Assembly: GCA_036496265.1 (NCBI GenBank)
Contig: DASXLL010000094.1
Span: forward strand, 1-6,089
Length of the DNA stretch: 6,089 nucleotides
Direction of reading: 5' to 3'
Source of the DNA: CAYLLN01 sp036496265
Lineage (GTDB): Bacteria; Planctomycetota; Planctomycetia; Pirellulales; Pirellulaceae
Below the pieces are notes generated by a model. The model ran no database searches. It was not told the origin of the DNA and was given only the letters and a program-made list of their open reading frames with translations. Position 1 is the stretch's first letter. Every line of letters starts with the position of its first letter. A program made the position numbers and the translations under genes. Below, one piece after another: positions 1-5,620 of this stretch.

Positions 1-7
1 GAGCGAA

Positions 8-1480
8 CTAATAGCTCTTTGCCGCCATTGCCGCACGGCCATTTCCGGCGAATTGCGGTGTGCGAATGCCGATTGGTGCTTGCACTGCTGGCGTTGCGGC
101 GGACGAGGTCATTTCGCCGACGTTAATGTCAGCAGTCACTGGCGCCAGCGTCCCGCACCACGTTTCGTGCGTCCGGCCGCACCGTTCGTCGCCTTGATAG
201 AAGCAAAGAAGCGTAAAGGCGTCGCAGGCCGCGAGGTCGTGCCCGCCGCTGAGCATCTGCGTCGGCTGATACGACCGGCGGCAACAGCCGGCGTTGAAGT
301 AAGTCTGGTTCAACACGTAGCCATCGGCATGACTGGCATCGAGCGGAACCGTCTCGGCGTGATGCGTGTGGCCATAGACGATATGGCGCGCACGGCGATT
401 GCGGAAATCGGCTTCGGCGATCGCGTGCGGGGCATAGGAGCAACTGGCCGCGCCGCGAAGATCGTTCACGAAGCTCATCGTCCGGCTGATCCAATTATGT
501 GAATCGCGGCGCGTGAACTTCAGCGCGGCAGCCAGGCCATCGATCAAATCGACCGGGCAGGTTTCGGCCATATTCTGGATAACGTTGAGGTGCAGCATCT
601 GCTCCACCATATAATCCCAAATTCGCTTGATGCGATTGCGAACTACGGGTGTGGCGGTCCGCTCGAGCATCGCTTCCATGGCCGCCGGAATGAGCAGGAT
701 CGGGCGAATCTGATCGATCTCCGATAGCGCCGACCACGTCGCGGCAGACATATCGTCCGCCATCTCGTTTTCCACATGCTGCAGGAAGCGGGCGACCAGC
801 TCGATAATCAGCACATCGCTCAGGCTGGCCCGATCGCGCTCGTCGCAGAAGCTCAGCGGATCGAATACATCGCCGTGCCGGGCCAGCACGCGATGCTGGC
901 GAAGCGTTTCGTGCAATTGCTCGCATTCGCTGCTCTCATGCGGAAATGGCTTGTTGTACGCCGTGACCAGCCCCAAGTGATGCGTCACCTTATGGCGGAT
1001 CAGATCGTACGATGTTCCTTTGGCGTGCAGCGGCCAATCGCGGTTGCCCACCATATAATGCGTGCAAACGGCAACCGGCATTTCCTCGGCTTCGAGCACC
1101 GGCTGGCCCGCGGCCGTCGCCGGCGGCAGGCTAACAGTGGCTTCCGTCGCCAGCGAACGCAGCGTGCGGATGGAATCGGCGTTGCGGCGCAGGATTTCTT
1201 CGACAATTCCCGTGGTGCAGTCGATCATTGCCGGCGACTGATGGTCGTCCCACGGCCGGCAAGGCGAGGCCAGCCACCGGCGCGAGCTGATGATGTCCAT
1301 GACATCGCCCAGCAGCACCAGATCGATGCGGTCGATCGGCCGATAGCAGCCGTCGGCCCGCCAGGATGCTCGCCAGGCCATGTCGCACAGCCGCTCGCAA
1401 ACGAGGTCGATGGTTCCCGGCGGCAAAAGAGGGCAATTGCTGCCGTCGTTCAGGTGCAGATCGCTGATAATTGCGAGCAT
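8..1480 (-). CDS. Calcineurin-like metallophosphoesterase (LpxH-like motif set, enlarged)
   Basis: Predicted cytosolic metal-dependent phosphohydrolase of 490 aa. Seen in sequence: the ordered motifs of the family, D-x-H (D7, H9 in ISDLHL), GDVMD at 58-62, GNRDW at 145-149, HGD at 202-204 and GHTHH at 370-374. These residues normally bind a two-metal centre and the phosphate. The set resembles LpxH-type UDP-diacylglucosamine hydrolases, but those are near 240 aa; here the stretches between GDxxD and GNRD and between HGD and GHTH (about 165 aa) are much longer, so the substrate is unknown. No signal peptide or membrane segment is visible. The reading frame stays open to 1654, but I place the start at 1480: the metallophosphoesterase fold begins right there (MLAIISDLHL), AAGGA lies 8 nt upstream, and the upstream 58 codons run through a palindromic spacer repeat. 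Divergent from the response regulator gene. Confidence 0.85.
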   Translation of the reverse strand: MLAIISDLHLNDGSNCPLLPPGTIDLVCERLCDMAWRASWRADGCYRPIDRIDLVLLGDVMDIISSRRWLASPCRPWDDHQSPAMIDCTTGIVEEILRRNADSIRTLRSLATEATVSLPPATAAGQPVLEAEEMPVAVCTHYMVGNRDWPLHAKGTSYDLIRHKVTHHLGLVTAYNKPFPHESSECEQLHETLRQHRVLARHGDVFDPLSFCDERDRASLSDVLIIELVARFLQHVENEMADDMSAATWSALSEIDQIRPILLIPAAMEAMLERTATPVVRNRIKRIWDYMVEQMLHLNVIQNMAETCPVDLIDGLAAALKFTRRDSHNWISRTMSFVNDLRGAASCSYAPHAIAEADFRNRRARHIVYGHTHHAETVPLDASHADGYVLNQTYFNAGCCRRSYQPTQMLSGGHDLAACDAFTLLCFYQGDERCGRTHETWCGTLAPVTADINVGEMTSSAATPAVQAPIGIRTPQFAGNGRAAMAAKSY

Positions 1481-1488
1481 GGGTGGCG

Positions 1489-1493
1489 TCCTT
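1489..1493 (-). promoter_or_regulatory. Ribosome binding site deciding the metallophosphoesterase start
   Basis: Read on the minus strand, AAGGA lies 8 nt before the ATG at 1480-1478. It supports this internal start over the more upstream ATG at 1654. Confidence 0.6.
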
Positions 1494-1504
1494 GCGCTTT
1501 TCGT

Positions 1505-1559
1505 GGGACAGGCTTCTCGCCTGCCATGCATTAACGGCGGCAGGCTGGAAGCCTGCCCC
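1505..1559. repeat. Double-hairpin palindromic spacer repeat (CAGGCT type)
   Basis: Two inverted-repeat arms flank a short spacer. The right arm, 1539-1557, is a perfect 8-bp stem (GGCAGGCT / AGCCTGCC) with a GGA loop. The left arm contains CAGGC / GCCTG (1509-1513 and 1519-1523). The left arm 1505-1525 also matches the reverse complement of 1539-1559 at 18 of 21 positions, so the whole unit can fold as a cruciform or long hairpin. From memory, elements of this wording are frequent between genes of planctomycetes; I could not verify copy number. It lies just upstream of the true start of the metallophosphoesterase gene. Confidence 0.8.
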
Positions 1560-1750
1560 GCTTCGACTCGTCGCCATTCATCGGCCGCCGGTTGTAGCGA
1601 ACGTGAGGAATGTCCGGCCAAAAACGGCTGGGTCCTTTGCGCGGAGTGGGGCAAACGAAGCGGATTTGAAGACTAGCTAGATTTTGCGGCCTTTCGCCGC
1701 CTTTGACGCAAATTGCTTGACGACAACAACTTGCGACGCGAAATTCGATA

Positions 1751-1778
1751 TTGACGCCCGTTTCGCCACCGATATAAT
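1751..1778 (+). promoter_or_regulatory. Strong sigma70-type promoter for the response regulator unit
   Basis: TTGACG at 1751-1756 and a perfect TATAAT at 1773-1778 are separated by 16 nt. Transcription would start near 1785, giving a leader of about 200 nt before the ATG at 1988. No other equally good match was noticed in the spacer. A second TTGACG at 1717-1722 lacks a convincing -10 box. Confidence 0.65.
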
Positions 1779-1784
1779 TCCTCG

Positions 1785-1987
1785 CGGTTGGGAAGTTCGG
1801 CAAGATCGGCAAAGCTGCTGGATCGTGCCGAATGCAAAGAATGACAGTTACTGCGGATTCTCGCAGTTTCTGATAGCCAGGGAGTTTGGGACTAGCCAAC
1901 GTGTCATTCACGGAGGTTTTCCGCCGGCCAACCGCGGCGGTCTGACCGCTAGTCCAACCATCGAAACGGAAGGGATGGTTTACGGCC
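1785..1987 (+). promoter_or_regulatory. Structured 5' leader of the response regulator mRNA (candidate cis-regulatory RNA)
   Basis: Three successive hairpins are visible. Hairpin 1 pairs TTCGGCA (1796-1802) with TGCCGAA (1826-1832), is extended after one mismatch by GATC (1804-1807) against GATC (1821-1824), and has a possible inner GCA/TGC pairing. Hairpin 2 pairs ACTGCG (1850-1855) with CGCAGT (1862-1867) around a 6-nt loop. Hairpin 3 pairs GGACTAGC (1889-1896) with GCTAGTCC (1948-1955) and encloses CCGCC (1921-1925) / GGCGG (1936-1940). I do not recognise a known riboswitch class. A 121-codon open frame crosses the region but has no recognisable protein features. A purine-rich GGAAGGGA (1968-1975) precedes the start codon by 12 nt. 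Confidence 0.45.
1968..1975 (+). promoter_or_regulatory. Possible ribosome binding site of the response regulator gene
   Basis: GGAAGGGA lies 12 nt before the ATG at 1988, slightly farther than ideal. It sits just downstream of the third leader hairpin, so leader folding could affect its accessibility (inference). Confidence 0.4.
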
Positions 1988-2581
1988 ATGTCAGCCACCA
2001 CAAAGACTGTGTTTACGACAGGCGAAGCGGCGAAAATCTGCAAGGTTAGCCAGCAGACGATTATTCGCTGTTTTGACAATGGATCACTCAAGGGCTTCCG
2101 GGTTCCCGGGAGCCGTTTTCGCCGAATTCCCAGGAACGAGCTGTACTCGTTCATGCGGGATAACGGCATTCCGACCGACGCCCTCGAAAGCGGTAAGCGG
2201 AAGCTGCTCATCGTTGATGACGATCAAGAACTCGTCGAGCTGATGAGCGACGCCTTCGCCCGCGACGGCCGCTGGGACATCAAAACCGCCAACAACGGCT
2301 TCGACGCCGGGATGTTGGTCAAGGAATTCCGGCCGGATATGGTCGTCCTCGACATCATGCTGCCCGACATCAACGGCAAGGAAGTTTGCCAGCGGGTGCG
2401 TTCGGACGACACGCTGGACCAGGTGAAAATCATCTGCATCAGCGGCATGGTTGAGCAGGACAAGGTCGCCGACCTGCGAGCCGCCGGCGCCGACGACTTC
2501 CTGCAGAAGCCGTTCACCGTCGATAAGCTCGTCGATCGCGCCTGCGAGCTGCTGGATATGGAAAAAGCGGTCCTGGCCTAG
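1988..2581 (+). CDS. Response regulator with N-terminal excisionase/MerR-type HTH and C-terminal receiver
   Basis: A 197-aa cytosolic two-component regulator. Residues about 8-62 form a helix-turn-helix of the excisionase/HTH_17 kind: TTGEAAKICKVSQQTI, then the wing-like GFRVPGSRFRRIP, then a terminal helix. Residues about 71-190 form a CheY-like receiver: acidic pocket D77/D78, phosphoacceptor D122 in VVLDIMLPD, switch residue S152 and K174 in LQKPF. The D78-D122-S152-K174 spacings equal those of CheY, so the receiver should be phosphorylatable. DNA binding at the N terminus reverses the usual order of response regulators. Phosphorylation may control how the small HTH binds DNA (inference). 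The likely partner is the kinase encoded 120 bp downstream. ATG 1988 is chosen because the HTH begins directly after it. The preceding leader and promoter suggest it is the first gene of the unit. Confidence 0.9.
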   Translation: MSATTKTVFTTGEAAKICKVSQQTIIRCFDNGSLKGFRVPGSRFRRIPRNELYSFMRDNGIPTDALESGKRKLLIVDDDQELVELMSDAFARDGRWDIKTANNGFDAGMLVKEFRPDMVVLDIMLPDINGKEVCQRVRSDDTLDQVKIICISGMVEQDKVADLRAAGADDFLQKPFTVDKLVDRACELLDMEKAVLA

Positions 2582-2587
2582 TTGCCA

Positions 2588-2696
2588 GAAGCACCAAATC
2601 ACAAGAACCAAATCACAAACAATGACCAATGACCAATCATCGGTCATTGGTGCTTTGAATTTGTTTGGTCGTTGGTTCTTGGTGCTTGGTCATTCG
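2588..2696. repeat. Palindromic spacer repeat (ACCAATGACC family)
   Basis: The spacer between the response regulator and kinase genes is built of short A/C-rich words (ACCAAATCAC, AATGACCAATGACC) answered by their complements. A perfect 10-bp stem pairs ACCAATGACC (2625-2634) with GGTCATTGGT (2642-2651) around a 7-nt loop. Outer pairings include CAAGAACCA (2602-2610) with TGGTTCTTG (2673-2681) and AAGCACC (2589-2595) with GGTGCTT (2681-2687), which share position 2681. Its composition differs from the flanking genes. ATGACCAATGA and TTGGTCATTCG recur at the acylphosphatase start (5610-5630). No proper T-run follows the stem, so it is not a classical terminator, but it may attenuate or stabilise the polycistronic message (inference). 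Confidence 0.8.
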
Positions 2697-2701
2697 CCGC
2701 C

Positions 2702-3520
2702 ATGTCTCCGAAAACGGTTAGCACTTCGACGGACGCTGATTTTCTGAGGGCAGTCGAACAAGCCAAACTGGCGGCGCTCTACAACTTCGCCTACGGCCTC
2801 AGCCACGAGATCAACAACCCGCTGGCCAACATCGCCACGCGTGCTCAGACGCTGCTGGCCGACGAAAAAGATCCCGAGCGGCGACGCAAGCTGGCGACCA
2901 TCGTGCAGCAGGCCTTCAAAGCGCACGAGATGATCGCCGATCTCATGCTCTTCGCCCATCCGCCGCGCATGCAGCCGCGCGAATCGGATTTGGTGCAGCT
3001 CCTGGACACAGTCATCGGCGAGCTAAGCGAGCAAGCCCACGAACAAAATACGCGCCTGGAGCGCGTTGGCGCCATCGAACCGCTAATTGCAAACGTCGAT
3101 CCAACCGCGATGGCCGTGGCCATCAAAGCGCTCGTACAAAACGCGCTCGAGTCAATGCAGCACGACGGGACAGTTACGATCGGCGTGTACGAGTTCAAGA
3201 CTCAAGATTCAAGCTTGAAAGTTGACGGGCCACACGAACTAGGCACTCCGCACTCCGCACTCCGCATTCCAAATTCTGCTGAACGAAGTACGATTTTTCC
3301 CGCGATAGTCCTCTCCATCACCGACACCGGCCCCGGCATTCCGCCCGGCGTTCGCCCCTACATTTTCGACCCCTTTTTCTCAGGTCGCGAAGCCGGCCGC
3401 GGTCTCGGTCTTGGCCTCTCCAAAGCCTGGCGCATCGTCGATCTCCACGGCGGCCGCATCGACGTCGAAAGCGAACCGGGCCACGGCGCGACGTTTCGCG
3501 TTATACTGCCGGTCGAATAG
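2702..3520 (+). CDS. Soluble sensor-less histidine kinase (HisKA-HATPase), carries an in-frame repeat insert
   Basis: A 272-aa kinase predicted to autophosphorylate and pass phosphate to the preceding response regulator. Motifs in order: H-box SHEINNPL at 34-41 with phospho-accepting H35, N-box around N147 (ALVQNALESM), G1 box DTGPGIP at 208-214, F-box FDPFFSG at 222-228 and G2 box GRGLGLGLS at 232-240. All catalytic motifs are intact. Only about 30 residues precede the H-box and there is no membrane segment, so it is cytosolic and its input must come from a partner or be absent. Between N-box and G1 the usual short strand connection is replaced by about 35 residues (165-200), rich in Ser, Pro, His and Asn, encoded by a spacer-type repeat. 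ATG 2702 is preferred over an in-frame TTG at 2672, which lies inside the upstream repeat. No clear Shine-Dalgarno sequence is seen. Confidence 0.88.
   Translation: MSPKTVSTSTDADFLRAVEQAKLAALYNFAYGLSHEINNPLANIATRAQTLLADEKDPERRRKLATIVQQAFKAHEMIADLMLFAHPPRMQPRESDLVQLLDTVIGELSEQAHEQNTRLERVGAIEPLIANVDPTAMAVAIKALVQNALESMQHDGTVTIGVYEFKTQDSSLKVDGPHELGTPHSALRIPNSAERSTIFPAIVLSITDTGPGIPPGVRPYIFDPFFSGREAGRGLGLGLSKAWRIVDLHGGRIDVESEPGHGATFRVILPVE
3194..3290 (+). repeat. Spacer-type repeat inside the kinase gene
   Basis: Contains a perfect 12-bp palindrome TTCAAGCTTGAA (3208-3219) followed by three tandem copies of the 7-nt unit CACTCCG (3244-3264) and a degenerate fourth (CATTCCA, 3265-3271). Three copies of 7 nt make exactly 7 codons, so the frame is kept, reading PHSALRIPNSA. 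This wording resembles planctomycete intergenic repeats as I remember them. It is flanked by normal kinase sequence on both sides. Confidence 0.7.
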
Positions 3521-3608
3521 TGAACAGAACCGGCGGATGAACAGAAGCAAGCCACAGAAGCGAAGGAAAACCGGATGAATTCTTCGTTGCCTTGGCTTGC
3601 TTCTGTTC
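3521..3608. repeat. 16-bp inverted repeat overlapping the DUF2752 start
   Basis: A 16-bp stem pairs 3539-3554 (starting GAACAGAAGCAAGCC) with 3593-3608 around a 38-nt loop. An inner CGAAG (3561-3565) / CTTCG (3582-3586) pairing lies in the loop. TGAACAGAA is also directly repeated at 3521-3529 and 3538-3546. The element begins immediately after the kinase stop codon and runs through the first 11 codons of the next gene. Confidence 0.85.
3563..3567 (+). promoter_or_regulatory. Ribosome binding site of the DUF2752 gene, located in the repeat
   Basis: AAGGA lies 7 nt before the ATG at 3575. Both lie in the loop of the 3539-3608 inverted repeat, so they would stay exposed if the outer stem forms, but the inner 5-bp pairing would mask part of the site. 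Confidence 0.6.
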
Positions 3609-4048
3609 CTCTCCCTGGCCCAAGGGAACGCAATGACACGACGTTTCACTGGGTCATCTTGTTTATCTGCAGCGGTGTTTTGATTTCCGCTGTATTGTTG
3701 GCCGTCGGCGATTCCGGCGTCGTCGTCCCGGGATTGAATCGACGCCTGCCCGAACTGTGCATGTTGCGACGTGTTACCGGTTTGTCCTGTCCGGGCTGCG
3801 GACTGACTCGCTGCTTCATCTCGCTCGCTCACGGTGACGTCTCGGCCGCCTGGTCCTTTAATCCCGCCGGCCTATGGCTCTTTGCGATCATCGTGGCCCA
3901 GCTGCCGCTACGCTGCTACCAGCTTTGGCGGATCAACCACGGCCGCCGGGAGTTGCAGCTTGCCGGGGTGGGCGCGATCGCGTTTGGCGTGTTCCTGGTA
4001 GTCTTGTTAACCCAGTGGGCACTTCGGCTGGCAAGTGCGTATCTGTAG
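3575..4048 (+). CDS. DUF2752 family membrane protein
   Basis: A 157-aa small membrane protein of unknown function. The family signature is plain: CPGCGLTR at residues 72-79, followed by HGD at 86-88 and NP at 96-97. Three hydrophobic segments can be seen, about 26-45, 98-112 and 129-153, with the Cys motif between the first two. The paired cysteines suggest a metal or redox role, but none is established to my knowledge. The first 11 codons come from an inverted-repeat element, so the N terminus (to about residue 20) is probably not conserved in homologues. No other ATG occurs before residue 63, and the ATG at 3575 has a good ribosome binding site. It lies 54 bp after the kinase gene on the same strand and may be co-transcribed; no functional link is evident. 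Confidence 0.85.
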   Translation: MNSSLPWLASVPLPGPRERNDTTFHWVILFICSGVLISAVLLAVGDSGVVVPGLNRRLPELCMLRRVTGLSCPGCGLTRCFISLAHGDVSAAWSFNPAGLWLFAIIVAQLPLRCYQLWRINHGRRELQLAGVGAIAFGVFLVVLLTQWALRLASAYL

Positions 4049-4174
4049 CCGTTTCGAACGCCAAATCGATTGCACCGAACGCGCCGATTTTGCCGCCATC
4101 GCGTATTAGATTGGCGGCGCTGAAATTGCGGGCTATGTTCTGATAGAGCGCTTCCGCACACGAAGTGTAGGCCT
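4049..4174. other. Spacer before purU, no clear signal
   Basis: An inverted repeat GCCGCCA (4092-4098) / TGGCGGC (4112-4118) with a 13-nt loop is present but is not followed by a T-run. No convincing -35/-10 pair or Shine-Dalgarno sequence for the following gene was found. Confidence 0.4.
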
Positions 4175-5056
4175 ATGTCATCGAATTCCACTCCTGGCTC
4201 AGTGCCCGTTGTCATCACGGCCGTCGGTCCCGACAACGTCCGCCTCGCCGACCCAATCATTCACTACGTCACCGGACGCGGCGCCAACATTGCCGAAATT
4301 CAGATGTACGATCATGACGAAGAGGCAGTCTTCGCCATGCTCCTGCGCATTCACCTGCCCGCCGATCAACTGGCCGAAGTCCGGCACGCTCTGAGCGAAA
4401 TTGGCAAGCTGAAAAATCTCGGCATTCGCGTCTGGTCGCCGCAGGAACGGGTTAGCAAGCCGCGGCTGGCCATCTGCGTCACGTACCGGCAGGAAACGCC
4501 GCTCGCGCTCCTTCGCGCGATTCGCGACAGGCAGATCAAAGCCGAACCGGCGGTGATGATCGGGAACCGCGAGGCCTGCCGCGGCTTGGCCGAGCAATTC
4601 AATGTCCCGTGGGAGATGGTCGGCGACGCCGATGGCCGTGCCGACGACGAGCGGATGATGGCCGTTCTCGATCAATACAACGTCGACTACGTCATTCTCG
4701 CCCGTTACATGCGGATCCTGCCGCCCGCGAGCTGCTGGAAATACGCTGGCGGCCGCATCATCAATCTGCACCACGGACTGTTACCCAGTTTCCCCGGCCC
4801 CAAGCCGTATCACGACGCCTACGCCAGCCGCATGTTGACCTACGGGGCCACCTGCCATTTCATCGTGCCGGAGCTCGACGCCGGCAATCAGATCATCAAC
4901 CAGACGACGTTCACCATTCCGCCCGGCATGAAGCTGGACGAGATCATCCGTCTCGGCCAGGAAGACAACGAGCCGCGTTGCCTGGTGGAAGGTGTCCGCC
5001 GCGTCGTCGATCAGGAAGTGCAACTTCACTTCCATCGGGTTGTGGCCCAGAAGTAG
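4175..5056 (+). CDS. purU: Formyltetrahydrofolate deformylase (PurU-type, ACT + formyltransferase fold)
   Basis: A 293-aa cytosolic enzyme. PurU hydrolyses 10-formyltetrahydrofolate to formate and tetrahydrofolate, balancing one-carbon units for purine and glycine metabolism. Seen: an N-terminal ACT domain at about 11-90 (VVITAVGPDNVRLADPI..., usually an amino-acid-binding regulatory domain) and a formyltransferase-fold domain at about 95-288 with IINLHHGLLPSF. The catalytic triad equivalents are N197, H199 and D235 (ELDAG); the H199-D235 spacing of 36 equals that of the related PurN transformylase. The ACT domain and total length favour PurU over PurN. The first formyltransferase-domain strand (CVTYRQETPLALL) departs from the wording of the E. 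coli enzyme, which has a histidine there, so this may be a divergent subgroup. ATG 4175 starts just before the ACT domain; ribosome binding site weak. Not obviously linked to its neighbours. Confidence 0.88.
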   Translation: MSSNSTPGSVPVVITAVGPDNVRLADPIIHYVTGRGANIAEIQMYDHDEEAVFAMLLRIHLPADQLAEVRHALSEIGKLKNLGIRVWSPQERVSKPRLAICVTYRQETPLALLRAIRDRQIKAEPAVMIGNREACRGLAEQFNVPWEMVGDADGRADDERMMAVLDQYNVDYVILARYMRILPPASCWKYAGGRIINLHHGLLPSFPGPKPYHDAYASRMLTYGATCHFIVPELDAGNQIINQTTFTIPPGMKLDEIIRLGQEDNEPRCLVEGVRRVVDQEVQLHFHRVVAQK

Positions 5057-5332
5057 GTTACAGAACTGCGGCCAAACGCATCATCGGTGCGAGCTTCGGA
5101 TGAGCGAGATTCCGGGCGGCATCTGCGCGTGCTGGCCTAGATCCGCTCGATCCAAGTGCGTCCGCCGGGCAGACCACCTGAAAATCTCTTGCGCATGGCA
5201 GGCGACATCCCGTTAAACCACTGCCTTCAAATTGAGAGCGCGATCAATGAAGGTTTTAGCCAACTGACCCTGCGACACCGACACGGCGCGGTGCTATGCA
5301 GGAATCAAGCATGAATTGAAGCAGCTAACGCC
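5057..5332. other. Convergent spacer without a gene
   Basis: A 276-bp gap between the ends of purU and the acylphosphatase gene. I see no protein with recognisable features on either strand (only an isolated 13-codon frame at 5100) and no tRNA or known RNA fold. It holds one terminator-like hairpin, listed separately. Confidence 0.5.
5224..5257 (+). terminator. Weak terminator-like hairpin after purU
   Basis: CCTTCA (5224-5229) and TTGA (5232-5235) pair with TCAA (5244-5247) and TGAAGG (5248-5253), leaving a 2-nt bulge and an 8-nt loop, and TTTT (5254-5257) follows. The stem is not GC-rich and lies about 170 bp past the purU stop, so the call is tentative. Confidence 0.35.
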
Positions 5333-5620
5333 TCAAGATACGATTTCAAATAACCGAAATCGCGCACTAACCGGCACAGATTGCGCTTCCGCCGCCTCGA
5401 TGTTGCCTTCCATCGCTGCCGCAATCTCGCATAGCAGTCGATCCAGCTCTTCCCGCGTCCCTTCCGCGACCAGCTCGACACAGCCGTCGCGCAAGTTTTT
5501 GACAAACCCCGTTACCGCATGCTGCTGCGCGATTCGCTGCGCCGTGTACCGAAAGCCGACGCCTTGCACGTGCCCGCTATAGAGCACTCGTCTGGCTTGG
5601 ATTTCTGCTTCATTGGTCAT
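5333..5620 (-). CDS. acyP: Acylphosphatase
   Basis: A 95-aa cytosolic enzyme that hydrolyses carboxyl-phosphate bonds such as those in acetyl- or 1,3-bisphosphoglycerate-type acyl phosphates. Signature seen: SGHVQGVGFR at 15-24 with catalytic R24, then GFVKNLRDGCVE at 38-49 with catalytic N42. The R-N spacing of 18 matches characterised acylphosphatases, and the length is normal. The start codon and first codons (ATGACCAATGA) are a copy of the spacer-repeat word found at 2622-2632, and no good Shine-Dalgarno sequence precedes it, so the start is slightly uncertain; the domain itself begins near residue 10. It follows the secreted-protein gene by 27 nt on the same strand, which suggests co-transcription. 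Confidence 0.92.
   Translation of the reverse strand: MTNEAEIQARRVLYSGHVQGVGFRYTAQRIAQQHAVTGFVKNLRDGCVELVAEGTREELDRLLCEIAAAMEGNIEAAEAQSVPVSARFRLFEIVS

Noticed and set aside
53..1534. Several long frames antisense to or out of frame with the metallophosphoesterase
   Set aside because: Arg/Ala-rich shadow translations of a GC-rich gene; the minus-strand frame with full catalytic motifs explains the region.
1684..2049. 121-codon plus-strand frame in the leader region
   Set aside because: No recognisable domain, no ribosome binding site, begins upstream of the strong promoter and overlaps the start of the well-supported regulator gene.
1531..2211. 226-codon minus-strand frame
   Set aside because: Crosses the spacer, the repeat and the antisense of the regulator gene; no domain-like sequence.
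2084..2647. 187-codon minus-strand frame opposite the regulator
   Set aside because: Mirror translation of the receiver domain; its N terminus is repeat sequence.
2625..2651. Intrinsic terminator after the regulator gene
   Set aside because: The 10-bp stem is good but is followed by GCTTTGAATTT, not a clear T-run, and the kinase follows on the same strand.
2672..2701. TTG start extending the kinase by 10 codons
   Set aside because: The codon lies inside the spacer repeat and the added residues resemble no kinase N terminus; ATG 2702 is simpler.
2451..2747. 98-codon plus-strand frame
   Set aside because: Out-of-frame reading of the regulator end followed by the spacer repeat (MTNDQ...); no protein features.
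3244..3271. CRISPR-like or minisatellite array
   Set aside because: Only three perfect 7-nt units with no spacers; it is a short tandem repeat inside a coding region.
5100..5141. 13-codon frame in the purU-acylphosphatase gap
   Set aside because: Too short, no ribosome binding site, no recognisable peptide.
5057..5332. tRNA or small RNA gene in the convergent gap
   Set aside because: I could not fold a cloverleaf or find a recognisable RNA motif; only one weak hairpin with TTTT.
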